A stretch of DNA of 64,000 bases from Cryptomeria japonica. Its lineage: Eukaryota; Streptophyta; Pinopsida; Cupressales; Cupressaceae. How positions within the stretch are numbered: position 1 is the stretch's first letter; every line of letters begins with the position of its first letter. Below, piece after piece: positions 1 to 10,605 of the stretch. The translations under genes and the position numbers were made by a program. Where the stretch lies: assembly GCF_030272615.1 (NCBI RefSeq), contig NC_081413.1:102756239-102820238 (forward strand). The letters run 5' to 3'. Below the pieces are notes generated by a model. The model did not search any database, was not told the origin of the DNA, and saw nothing but the letters and a program-made list of their open reading frames with translations.

Positions 1-84
1 TGCTTTTATTGTACCTTTTTATTTGCTTTTTCTTTGCTTTTTTGATTTTTTTTGGTTTTTTGCTTTTTCCGTGCATTAGGCTAC

Positions 85-1341
85 TCAAGTGTAGTATTTC
101 TTCAGATGAATGTTGTTAGTTGGTTCATTGAGCACATCTCCTTCTGAGGTTGTAAGCTGATAAGCACCTGATCCATAGACTGATATGATGACATAGGGAC
201 CCAACTAGTTAGGTTCAAACTTCCCTTTCTTTTCTCGATCTTGTTGATTTCTTGTATTTTCTTTGAGGACTAGGTCACCAACCTTGAAGTTGCGAGGGAT
301 GACCTTGTTGTTGTAGCTTCTGCACATGCGTTGCTGATATGCTTTGAGATGAGTGTAACCATGCTGACGTCTTTCATCTAATAGTTCTAGTTCTTGCAGT
401 TGGTTGACTCGATACTCTTCATCTGGAACTAAGCCTTTTAGAGATACTCTGAGAGATGAAATTTCCACCTCCAGTGGTAAAATAGCTTCAGATCCATAGA
501 CCAATGAGAAAGGTGTGGCTCCTGTAGGTGTACGGATGCTGGTTCTGTATGCCCAAAGTGCTGGATTGAGTTGTATATGCCAATCTTTGCCTACATCATT
601 TATTGTTTTCTTGAGAATTTTTAGTATTGTTTTGTTGGATGCTTCTGCTTGACCATTCCCCTGGGGGTAGTAGGGTGTAGAGAACCGATGTTGTATTTTG
701 AATTGCTCACATAGTTCTCGGACATCTTGGTTTTTGAATGGTCATCCATTATCGGTGATGATGGAACTTGGAATACCATATCTACAGATCAAATAGTTCA
801 GGATAAAAGACGCAATCTGTTTTCCTGTTACTGTGGTCATGGGGACTGCTTCTATCCATTTGGTAAAGTATTTTGTGGCAGTTATAATGAACTTGTGTCC
901 ATTTGAAGATGAAGGATGAATTTTGCCAACCAAATCTAGTCCCCACTGACAAAAGGGCCAGGATATTGTAAATGGCTGCAGTTCCTGTGCTGGTGCATGT
1001 ATCAGATTGCCATGGATCTGGCATTTAGGACACTTCTTCGCGAAGTGGTGAGAATATTTCTCCATTGTAGACCAGTAGTATCCCATCCTTAGAAGCTTTT
1101 TAGCAAGAGTAGTCCCACTTGAATGTGTTCGACAAATACCTTCGTGAAGCTCATCTAAAGCAGAATCAGATTCATTCCGATCAAGGCAACGAAGAAGAGT
1201 ACCATCTAGACATCGATGGTACAAAGTATCAGCAATAAGGGTATAACGAGTGGCTTGTCGGATAAAATTACGTTTTTGATTACGAGATAAGTCAATGGGT
1301 AGGATATTGTTCTTTAGATAATCATATATCGGTCCATACAA
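85..1341 (-). pseudogene. Gypsy integrase, broken
   Basis: Integrase inserts the cDNA copy into host DNA. The N-terminal HHCC zinc domain is visible (HEGIC, RTHSSG, then KKCPKC), followed by the catalytic core with the first Asp in the LDLVGKI stretch and the second in the ITDNG stretch. A TGA at 742-744 follows directly. The same frame continues through the third catalytic region (NGQAEASN, around 640-660) and the C-terminal domain, with another stop at 205-207, and ends in LKKYYT just before the natural stop at 85-87. Only these two stops interrupt about 420 codons. The frame differs from the upstream RNase H, so a frameshift lies at 1342-1358. Confidence 0.88.
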
Positions 1342-1358
1342 AGGAGAATCCGAACTGG

Positions 1359-2330
1359 TTAAGGCATAGACAACATGGGATTCAGAGTGGTTATAGGCTG
1401 GGAGAATAGTTGCTCTACCAGGAACTCATAACGACTCTTTTGCTCTGGAATTTGTAGTAATAAAGTGATAGTAGCCATGGCATCGGTTGCTTTATTGTTC
1501 AACCTTGGTATTTGCTCGAAGGTGATGTGTACAAAATACTGTTTGAAGTCATCCACCATTCGCTTGTAGGGTAGTAGCTTTTCATCCTTTGTCTTATAGT
1601 CGTTGTTGATTTGATTGACGACTAGTTGTGAATCTCCATAGACCATTAACTCTATGATTTTCCATTCTACTGCCATTTTGATGCCTATAACCAATGCCTC
1701 ATATTCAGCCACATTATTTGTGCATGGGAACATAAGCTGATATGATCTTGGTATAGTGTGTCCTTCAAGAGTGATGGAGAGAATGCCAACACCTGAACCA
1801 TGTTGGGTGTAGGATCCGTCAAAGTATAGGGTCCATTGTGTGGTAGAAATAGCAAGAATGTCCCTGTCCAGAAATTCAATCTCCATTGTTTGTTTTCCTG
1901 GTAGCGGTGCTTCAGCTAGTTGATCTGCAATTGCTTGTCCTTTGATAGCTCTTTGTTCTGTGTATTGGATGTCAAATTCACTGAGAATCTTGACCCATTT
2001 AGCCAATCGACCGGTAAGAGCTGCCTTGCTGAGTAGATATTTAAGAGGATCAATTTTTGCTAATAGCTTAATTGTGTGTGCTAGCATATAATGTCGGAAC
2101 TTCTGAGATGCGAAGACCACCGTTAGACAAGCCTTCTTAATGAATGTATAATTGAGTTCATAGCCATTCAATGTCTTGCTGATGTAGTAGATGGCTCGTT
2201 CCTTTCCTTGTTGATCTTCTTGTGCTAACAGTGCCCCTAGTGATATATCTATTATTGAAATGTATAGAATAAGGGGCTTTCCTACGACTGGTGGTACTAG
2301 AACTGGTGGGTTCATCAGATACTATTTGAT
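1359..2330 (-). pseudogene. Gypsy dual RNase H region (RT-RNase H plus second RNase H)
   Basis: RNase H removes the RNA strand during reverse transcription. An open stretch of 318 codons (1359-2315) holds two domains. Residues about 15-140 are the usual gypsy RT-linked RNase H (YISIIDISLGALLAQ, then IKGQAIADQLAE). Residues about 160-285 form a second, separate RNase H with all acidic positions visible: Asp in YFDGS (166), Glu in NNVAEYEAL (204), Asp in YGDSQLV (228) and Asp in NNKATDAMA (278). The extra domain is typical of Tat elements. A TAG at about 2322-2324 separates it from the RT connection region; the frame is otherwise continuous with RT. Confidence 0.85.
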
Positions 2331-3330
2331 TTGATAAAAAGATTCTGCACACTTGGCTTCCCATCTGAAAGGTACATTCTTATGGAGCAAATGATTGAAT
2401 GGTAGACTTTTATCAGCTAGTTGAGCGATGAATCACCTGATTGATTGGAGTCATCCTTGTAGAGATTTGAGTTGACTGATATTCTTTGGTGGTGGCATCT
2501 CCATAATGGCTTGTACCTTTGCTGGATCTACTTCAATACCTTTAGCAGAGATGATGTAGCCTAGTAACTTTCCTGATGTAACCCCAAAGACACTTTTCTT
2601 AGAGTTGAGCCTGACTTGGAATTTCTCCAATCGGTCAAAGATCTTTGTCAAGATGCTGAGGTGTTCTACTCTGGTGAAGGATTTAGCTAGTAAATCATCC
2701 ACATAGTCTTCCATGAAGGTATGCATCATGTCATGAAAGATTATTGTCATTGCTCGTTGATAAGTAGCTCCTGTATTCTTTAAGCCAAAAGGCATAACAT
2801 TCCAACAGTATGTTCCCCAAGGACAGGTAAATGCTGATTTATCTTGATCTTCTGGGGCTATTTTTATTTGATTATAGCCTAAAAAACCATCCATTAGTGA
2901 GAGCATTGCATGGCCTGCTATGAGGTCTACAATTATGTCAATACTGGGTAGAGAAAAGTCGTCTTTTGGACAGGCTTTGTTGATATCTCTGAAATCAGTG
3001 TAGATTTTGATACTATCGTCTGGTTTTGATACTGGCACTATGTTGGAGATCCATTCTACATAGTCAATGGGTCAGATGAATCCGACATCTAATAGTTTCT
3101 TTAGTTCAGCTTTGACCATGAGTGCCACTTGTGGATTCATCTTTCATAGTTTTTGCTTGACTAGCTTAACTCCTGGAGAGATGGACAAGTGATGCATGAT
3201 TAAGTGTGGATCAATTTTGGGCATATCTGCATATGACCAAGCAAAGTTAATTTGCTTTTCTTTAAAAAAGATGAGAAATGCCGATCGTTCCTCCTCTGTC
3301 AGAGATTCTGCTAGGTGTATGTTTTTTGAC
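2331..3330 (-). pseudogene. Gypsy reverse transcriptase, broken
   Basis: Reverse transcriptase copies the element RNA into cDNA. The N-terminal part is in 3144-3371 (AESLTEEERSAF, then FAWSYADMPKIDPH), interrupted by TGA at 3144-3146. The palm is in 2451-3038: residues 12-27 IYTDFRDINKACPKDD, Asp50 in SLMDGFLGYNQI, Gly85 in MPFGLKN, and the YVDDLL catalytic pair near residues 112-117. The thumb/connection (LKSLQG onward) continues in the same frame with stops at 2451-2453, near 2415 and at 2322-2324. Catalytic residues are retained, so decay is by stops rather than loss of the active site. Confidence 0.88.
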
Positions 3331-4557
3331 TGCTTTTGTAGTACCAATGTTGATTGATTGAGTGGGCTCAATCAATATGGGTGATCGCTCATGAAAATGT
3401 TTAGGAAGAGTGTCAAGTCTCCCATCTTTAGGTGCCTTAAAAAGGTTTTCACCCTCAGATGCATCCTTTATTTTTACTTTTTTGTGATCTAGAGCTTCCA
3501 TTGACTGGTTTTCAGCATAAGATCTTTTATTTGGTTCATTTTTGTGACTGAGAGACTTGGCACTCCCTGGTTTGCAGACATCGTTACTTCGTTCACTGGT
3601 AGAGCCTATTTTCGGGTTAATGGTACATAGGTAATGGATAATAGATTCATCATCTGGGAAAATTGGTATATCATGTATTTCGGGTTCGTCCCAGTTATTG
3701 AGGTCGGGAAAGACAAGCGGTAAGGAATCGTTTGGTTGATCAAGTTCTGCTACTGTAAGTGTCAAGACAAAGGTTTAATTGTGATTGGTCTTGGTAAAGA
3801 AGTCAAGGATTTCATCGAGGTCTTCGATGGTATCATCTTTCGTATAGATTTGTTCGTAATATTTCTATTCACTTTCCTTGGTGTCATAGATATTCTGCGG
3901 TCCAAATTCAAGAGGTCTATCTTCTGTGTTATGTTCTTCCTGAGAAAGGGATATGGTACTAGTATTGTCAGTGATATCTGCAGTAGCATTTGAGAAGCTA
4001 CCCCATTCATATTCATTGGAATTAGTCTCTGAGGCATCATCCCAGATTCTATCAGTGCTGTAAATAGGTATGTTGTAGGGTGAAAATAGATCTTTGATGA
4101 TGGATACCAGTTTAATAGTCTTTGTTGATTCTGTGTCGGATCCTGCTTCTACTTTCTGTATTTGTTCATAGACTGTGCCTCCTTGGGGAGGAATAATGGT
4201 ATCAGGAGATGATTCTATTAGTTCTTGAGATATTGGTGTTTGAATATGAGCTACTGCTGCAGATATGGCCTTCTTGTGACTGAGAAGCTTTTCCTGATGT
4301 TGCTTCTGTTCTTGACATTCACGTGCCTTGTGGATTGTTTCTGCTGACTCAAAGAGTGCTTCCTGCCAGGATTCTTCTTTGTACTTCTTCTTTTCTTTCC
4401 ATTGAGGTTTTGGAGTTATGCGTGGTGTCCTTCTTAATAGGAAAGTTAGTTTACAACCCAATCCGATTTTGTCTCTACTGGGTTGTGAAGGAAGATCTAT
4501 AGGTTCAGTGACTCCTTCTTTGCATTTTCCAATAGGTCCTTTACCATCATATCCCAT
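3320..4557 (-). pseudogene. Gypsy G-patch-containing linker between protease and RT
   Basis: The stretch 3865-4557 starts MGYDGKGPIGK and continues with a glycine-spaced GLGC motif, resembling a G-patch (a glycine-rich RNA-binding motif) at residues about 1-36. The rest is charged and low in hydrophobic content (EKKKYKEESWQEALFES; acidic DDASETNSNEYEW) and probably disordered. The frame continues through TAG at 3865-3867 and a TAA near 3777 into 3262-3765. Around 3320-3330 it shifts to the RT frame: the INIGTTKAVK end of one frame joins NIHLAESL in the other. G-patch segments next to the protease are known in some plant gypsy elements and some retroviruses; a function here is inferred only. 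Confidence 0.6.
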
Positions 4558-4560
4558 TTG

Positions 4561-5646
4561 CTACATGATTAAGTACCCCTTTCCATATAGGTGTGTTGGT
4601 AGAACTATATCCAGAGCAGCTACTCTGCTATCTTCTTCCTCATCTTTGTATAACTAGCTAAGAATGTCCTTATCTTCTGATTCATGTGCTAGAATGCCTA
4701 GTTGGATGAAGGTACCATCAAATTTGGTGATGGGCTGAGTTACCTGATGTGTTGATGTAGTAGGCAATCCATGAGATCTGGGTGATGTTGGTAATTTGGC
4801 CAAACACATGGGTTCCAAAGAGTATTCTCCCATACTTTGTTCTTTGATTTGTATTTTTTGCTTGAAATCTCCACGTAATGATTCGGGCTTTGCCTTCTGT
4901 AGATCTGATGTCGAGGATCTCTGTTTTTCCCTATTATGGGGAACCAAACTATCCTGGGCTGCCCCCATTGCATTACAATGTTGAAATGGATTGTGATTAC
5001 CAGATATAGAGACCTCTTGTCCATTATAGGGAAATTTGACACATTGGTGATACGTAGAAGGCACTGCTTGCATTTCATGTATCCAGGGTCGACCTAATAA
5101 AATATTGTAGGTGAGGTCTATGTCTAAGACCTAACACATAGTATCCTTTTGCACTGGTCCAACTTGAATGGGTAACATTACGGTTCCTTTAGATGACCTT
5201 TCCTCATCATCATATGCCTGTATGGTAATCTTTTTACGGGGATCAATAGACTCCTCTGAGAAGCCTAATGCACGGATAAGTTTTAAGGTACATATATTAA
5301 GTCCAGCTCCTCCATCTATTAAGACTCTTTTTACTCAGTGTTTATAAACGATGACTTCAATATGGAGAGGAGTGTTATGTGGATGACTCAAGGAAGTGTT
5401 ATCATGCTCTAAGAAGGTGAGATTATGAGGCCTTGTCATATGAGTGACCATGGCTTGAAATCTGTCTGCATCCAGATCTTGAGGTACATTTGTTTCTAAT
5501 AGCGCTTGCTCCAATATGTTTTTGTGTTTTGGTAACAGTTTCAACAGTTCTAGTATAGATATCTGAGCCGGAGTTTTGCGTAGTTGGCTAACTAAATCAT
5601 ATTGGATTTTTGGTGTAGTGGTTGTTGGCGCGGTATGTCCCTTCAA
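4561..5646 (-). pseudogene. Gypsy aspartic protease (retropepsin-like), broken
   Basis: The protease would cut the Gag-Pol polyprotein. In 5335-5646 a lead-in contains PHNTPLHIEVIVYKH. After a TGA at 5335-5337 the frame runs on to VLIDGGAGLNIC, the active-site loop (Asp codon 5314-5316). The flap side and the second hydrophobic motif NILLGRPWIHEM follow near 5080-5110, then the conserved AVPSTYHQCVKFP at the start of 4654-5073. A TAG near 5131 and further stops at 4654-4656 and 4561-4563 break it. The loop reads Asp-Gly-Gly where retropepsins normally have Asp-Thr/Ser-Gly. The frame is shared with gag, so Gag-Pro was originally one reading frame. Confidence 0.75.
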
Positions 5647-5655
5647 GACATATTT

Positions 5656-7918
5656 CTAAGCTCTGCTGGTTACATTGATGGATTCATGATCATGCTGGTC
5701 TCGGATTGTGATGACATTTACATGATGGTCTTCAGCTGATATGTGATTGATGGTGTTATTGTAGATGTGGTTGATATGAGATCCGCATGTATCATTTGAG
5801 GTTGAAGCTCCATCTTTGTTGTAGTTTGGAAGAGGATTTTTAAAGGCTCCGTGGTCACCATTTGTTTTGAGACCATCTACCATTAAGTCACCTCGATCAA
5901 TCATGTCTTGAACAATGTTTTTCAATGTCATGCAATTGTTCGTTCGATGACCTTTGTTACAATGAAAATCACAATAGTGTGAATCATTCCACCAAGGTGG
6001 TTTGATTTGGGGTTCATAGTTGCTGATTGCAGGCAAAGAGAGAATTTTGTTTGCTAGAAGCTCTCTGAATGCTGACTCTAGTGATTGTCCTAGTGGTGTG
6101 AAGACATGTTTTTGGAAATTGTTATTGCTGTCGTGTGAATTGTTACTAGGTCCTTGATTCGTGGTTTTGTTTTGAGTATCGTTGGTGTTGTTTGTGTTGG
6201 GTTGACCTTGATTGATATTTGGTGAGTAGGTGTTAGCGTTTGGATTAGCACCTTTAGGATTCTTTGTAGCTTGAGGATTTTTGGATAATGCGAGCACTGG
6301 TTGCTTAGATTTTGGGTCATGTGATTCATTATTGCCTTCATTTTTGTTTGGAGTCCAGAATCGAGACTTGTCTAAGTTGCTGTTGTTATTGTAGTTTGAT
6401 GAATTTGTTCCTTCCTTGAATAATTTGAGCGTTCTCTTTTTGACACATGCCTCTTCTACTTGAATGTTGTTTTCAATCAATTTAGCGAAAGATGGTATGC
6501 ATTGGAGTTTGAGCCTGTAACTCATCTCACCATTCAAGTTGTCGATGAAGATTTCCATTTTCTCCTTTTCAGAAATGTCTCGAGGATATCTTGACACCAT
6601 ACGTTGCTAGCGTTGAAGGAATATCATGAATGTTTCATTATTTTTCTGTTTGGTGTTGTAGACGTCTAGCATGGTTATAGCATGTTGAATGTTATAGGAA
6701 TATTGTGTTATGAACTTGTTAACCAATTCATCAAACGATCTAATAGGTGGTGTAATTTTGGATAACCATTCCATTGTTTGTCCTTCCAAGCTTTTGGGGA
6801 ACAACCTCATCAGATAGGTGTCGTCATGAGCAAATTCAAGACTCATGGTACAAAATTCTCTGACATGGTCACGGGGATCACTTTTTCCATTGTACTTGTC
6901 AAATTTAGGCACGTCTGAGTTTGGAGGAAAAGGGATCATGTGCAATCTTCTGTCAAAGGGATAAGGACAAATTTTGTTTAAAGAGTATCACACTGTTGTC
7001 CCTTGTTGCATGTCTTCCATTTGTCTTTGTAACATTTGCATTTGTTGAGTAAGGGTAACCAAAGGCGCATTGTTTTGCCAAGGGAAAAGTTCTTCCCTTG
7101 TATTGATCCAAGGTTGAAATGGTGTATGGAACGGTATGTTTTTCTCGGGGATGTTTTGTCTTGGTGTATGTTGCTCTGGTATGTTTTGTTCGGGGATATC
7201 TTGTTCAGGGTCGTGTGCTTCCCCTTCTTGTTGTCGTTCTTGATATTTGTAATGTTGAGGTCTTGTTCTGAATACATCTGCATCAAAGTTTTTAGGGAGT
7301 TTGACTCCTTTGCTTGTGAGCATGAGCAAGTATTTTTCTTTGTCATTTTCCATGAGCCTTTCTACAAGCTTTTGGAATGAAGCACTTTCTTGGCATTCCT
7401 GAAGAAGTTCTTAAAAAATTTCAGTATCCTCTAGGTGTGGACCTTCAAAAAGATTTGATAACCTTAGATTCATACTAGATTTTGCTTGTGCCTCGCTTTG
7501 TTGGTTTTGTTGAGAACGAGTAACAAACATTTTTGTAGAAACTTTCAGTGACAAAAGGGACAAAATCCTCTTCGATATGTCGCTCGGGGGTTGGTGGTTT
7601 AGGTCGGGGTGTGTTATAAGTGATACACTCGTCAGGTAGGAATGCCAGTTTGATCCTTCCTCCACAGTTTATGATTTGATTAAAGATGGATTTTTGACAA
7701 TATGCCCTAGTCTTTAAAGGCTCTTTGTCAAATTCATTGGATTTGTTTTGGATATAACGTTTGACGTGATGAAGGAATACTCGATGAGATTTGAAGAGTT
7801 GACGATTGATGTATAAAAACTTTTTTCTTTTGATAAATTTGGAAAAACTTGGTTGTTGTTTCTTCAATGTGGTGTTACGATAAATATCCTTTCTTCTCAG
7901 AATATGGGGATTAGTCAT
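5656..7918 (-). pseudogene. Gypsy gag, broken
   Basis: Gag forms the particle that packages element RNA. From the N-terminus: 7475-7918 (start ATG 7916-7918) is basic and contains AYCQKSIFNQIINCGG and a proline-rich TPRPKPPTPERH. After a frameshift near 7505 the frame continues through a TAA at 7411-7413 into 6988-7353, which has a PEQ/PEK-type repeat. The capsid-like retrotransposon gag domain spans about 6300-6945 (FDKYNGKSDPRDHVREF; MEWLSKITPP; KFITQYSY). A TAG at 6607-6609 interrupts it. An Asn-rich linker precedes an atypical knuckle (CDFHCNKGHRTNNC) near 5930-5975. TAG at 5656-5658 separates gag from protease in the same frame. Confidence 0.8.
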
Positions 7919-8369
7919 GCATAAGTGATCAATGGTTTCCTTTTGATTTGTTTTGGATTTAGTTGATCTTGTTTTGAAAACTCAAGTTCTACTTTATCAA
8001 AGTGAAGGTTTAGATGCCCCTTCACGACAAAGCGTGTCAAATGATATGGATAAAGTCTCCCGATATGGAAACTTGATTTGACAACCTGAGGTTTTAAACA
8101 AGTGTTTTTGAGATGAAATCCGTGAGATGATAAAGGATCCTTTTGATACTTGTGATGATGTTTCTGGATTTTGATAGGATAGATATGTTTTACCATGTGA
8201 TCAGTTTTAGATTTTTACAATGTTTGTTTGACACAAATTTTGCTCAAGAAATAGCTTTTAAAGCTTTGTTTTCGCTACTCTGCTTTGATGAAAAATGATG
8301 CAGATGAAAAGAGGCTTCCAAAGATGTTTTCAAAATTTTCAAAATTCCTTATTGTTTTGCCCTCTGTTT

Positions 8370-8765
8370 TTCAGGTTCTGGTCATGCGCTAAAACAGAGA
8401 CAAGATGCGCTATCAAATTTACTTCATGTGCTAAATAAAGGACCACACGTGCTAGGCTGCCCCCTGCCACGCGCTAAAGTTTTCGACTGTTTAAAATTTG
8501 TTTTCTACCTAGCTCAAAAAGCTATGTGCTATTATGGGTCTGTGACACGCTAACTGTTAAACCCTACGCACTAAAGTGTGACTCCTATGCGCTAAGCTGA
8601 TGCTTCAACGCGCTATGCTGTTTTCTAGATGCGCTAACTGTTTAACACTGTTTTGAAATTTTGGATAAATGCTACTGTTTTGACCGGACGCACTAACTTT
8701 ATGTTTTGATGCGCTAAAAAAAGCACCTCACACACTAAGAAGTTGCTCTCATGCGCTAAACTGCC
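8370..8765. repeat. Degenerate array of a TGCGCTA-type motif, block 1
   Basis: About 15 copies of a short motif with consensus near ATGCGCTAA occur at intervals of roughly 20-40 bases (variants include ATGTGCTA, ACGCGCTA, ACGCACTA, CACACTAA). Spacer sequences differ, so this is not an ordinary tandem repeat. It lies in the gypsy leader. Confidence 0.65.
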
Positions 8766-10234
8766 TTGATATTTTCCTTTGCTTGGTTTTTGTAATTTTT
8801 GGATTTTTGTTGTGAATTTTTTAGCTATGATGGATGATTTTCTGAAGTAGTAAATGCAAGCACAGCACCAAAAAGACAACCATTTTGCTTAATCTAACAA
8901 ATAGTGTATGTTCTGCGAGGATGTGTTCAAATCCCCAATGTTTTAATAGGTTTGGATACAAATAATACACTTCAAGAAGACTCTTTATTCAAAGGTCATA
9001 AATAACATCATAGCCCTCTAGTCTCGATACTCCATCAGCTCAAACAACCGTGTCACCCCCTAGAGGGCACCCATTTTTTTGCCTTTTGCCAGAAATTAAC
9101 TCAAAGTGAATCACTTCACAATTGAGTAGTTATCTTGGGAGATATATGGTGAGCGATCTTGGGGGCAGATTCTTCCCCACCCTTGCACTATGATGTTATA
9201 AATGTCTGGTTACTGACTCAGATCAAGGTTTCTATTTCTATGGTTTGTAATCAGGCTTCTTGTTCGGTCGTCAGTGACAAACTCCCTCAGGAGGCTTCCC
9301 AACCTTTAGAACAAAGGCTTTACGTATCTCAAGGATACTGGGGGAAGGCTAATCGCTGCTCACTTTCCACTTTTGATTATAGTGGGTTGGAATACTTGGC
9401 GTCAAAGTCATTTCCCACTTAGGTCATTCACTTCACACCAGCCATAAATGGCTTTAAGAGTTGATTCCAACTCCTCGGGAAGGCAGGCCTGCTAAGGGTT
9501 GTAAAATGCTTGAAGTACAAAAAGCTTAAGAGTGGTTTGGCTTTTTGATCACCTAGTTAAGGGGAGAGCATATACCTTCCACTTTCGAGACAAGGCAAAC
9601 AATTTTTTTCTTTTTAGCCTTCAAGACAAAAGATTTGCTAACTTCTATTGGGAGATGTTGCTCCAAAAAGCATGGTGTTAATTTTATTTCCCCAAATTAG
9701 TGATTATTTAATCTAGGAAAATAATTGAGTCAACAAAGCAAAAGTTCGATTTCGAATAACAAAAGGAAACCGACAAAAAGGGGAATAACTTCCCTCTTTT
9801 GATTGTAATGAAAATTTCTTAAGTGTGGTTCTTTCCTTTGCAAAAATCTGAAATGAATCCTTTTATACACCAAAGGATGGTGAGGTTCTTTTTAAAGCTA
9901 CTTTTGCAAGAAGGAAGGTTTGTATTGTCCTTTTTAAAGCCCAAAAATAAAGTTTTCTCCTATGAAAGCAAGAAATTTTCTGATTTGTGGTTCTTTTTAA
10001 AGCCCAAAAAGGTGAGTTCAATTTTAAGAATAAAAGAAGTTCAGATTTTTAAACTAACTTAACTAAGTTAGTGAAAATCCTAACTATCCTAATATTCTTA
10101 AGATTAAGCTCCTATCTGCAACAAATTTGTTAGAATCTTGCAAGAGAACAAGTGGAAAACGTTAGATGACTGGTGGACTTCAACAAGTCTAAATTTTTAC
10201 CCTCGGTTACAGATTTTAATTTTCTGATTTCTGT

Positions 10235-10500
10235 CTATCTATGATGCGCTACAGAACAAACTGTACGCGCTACAAAATAACAGTGATGTACTAAAAGAAA
10301 TCAGTGATGTGCTATACTATTTTCGGTATGCGCTACTCTGTGTTCAGAAAGCGCTGCTCTATTTTTCTCCCGCGTCGAAACCTATAGGAAAGTTTGGTAT
10401 TATGATGCGCTAATAAACAGACTTCATTTGCTAGATGATGGACCCGACGCACTGAATAGTTAACCGGATGCGCTAGGCTGTTGACCAGATGCGCTAGGGC
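10235..10500. repeat. Degenerate array of a TGCGCTA-type motif, block 2
   Basis: About 11 further copies of the same motif (ATGCGCTAC, ACGCGCTAC, ATGTGCTAT, ATGCGCTAG and others), ending about 85 bases from the primer-binding site. Block 1 and block 2 are separated by about 1.5 kb with no such motif. Confidence 0.6.
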
Positions 10501-10583
10501 ATGTTTTCCATGTGCCGATTCTCATTTCCCACGGACCTGCAAAAGTGGTTAAATTTAAAAACCGATTTGATATGTGGGGTCAT

Positions 10584-10601
10584 GCCCCATGGTGGGTGCC
10601 A
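10584..10601 (-). other. Primer-binding site of the gypsy element
   Basis: On the plus strand this reads gccccatggtgggtgcca; on the minus strand it begins TGGCACCCACC and is followed by TGGGGC. It sits four bases from the LTR end, as expected for a tRNA primer site, and resembles the TGGCGCCCACCGTGGGG type used by many plant gypsy elements. Confidence 0.65.
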
Positions 10602-10605
10602 GAAA

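Larger units (their letters stand above)
7919..10583 (-). other. Long untranslated leader of the gypsy element
   Basis: This 2.7 kb lies between the primer-binding site and the first recognisable gag codons. I see no conserved protein in it. A 93-codon open stretch at 7915-8196 (basic, ends at the gag start) might be an N-terminal extension of gag, but nothing supports that beyond its position. Two blocks of a degenerate short motif (see separate entries) occupy 8370-8765 and 10235-10500. The 87-codon plus-strand open frame at 9159-9422 looks accidental. Confidence 0.6.

Noticed and set aside
6090-7346. Overlapping minus-strand ORFs (6090-6341, 6978-7346)
   Set aside because: Shadows of gag in another frame; low-complexity Asn/Thr and Lys content only.
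9159-9422. 87-codon plus-strand ORF in the gypsy leader
   Set aside because: No domain, opposite strand to the element, within a non-coding leader.
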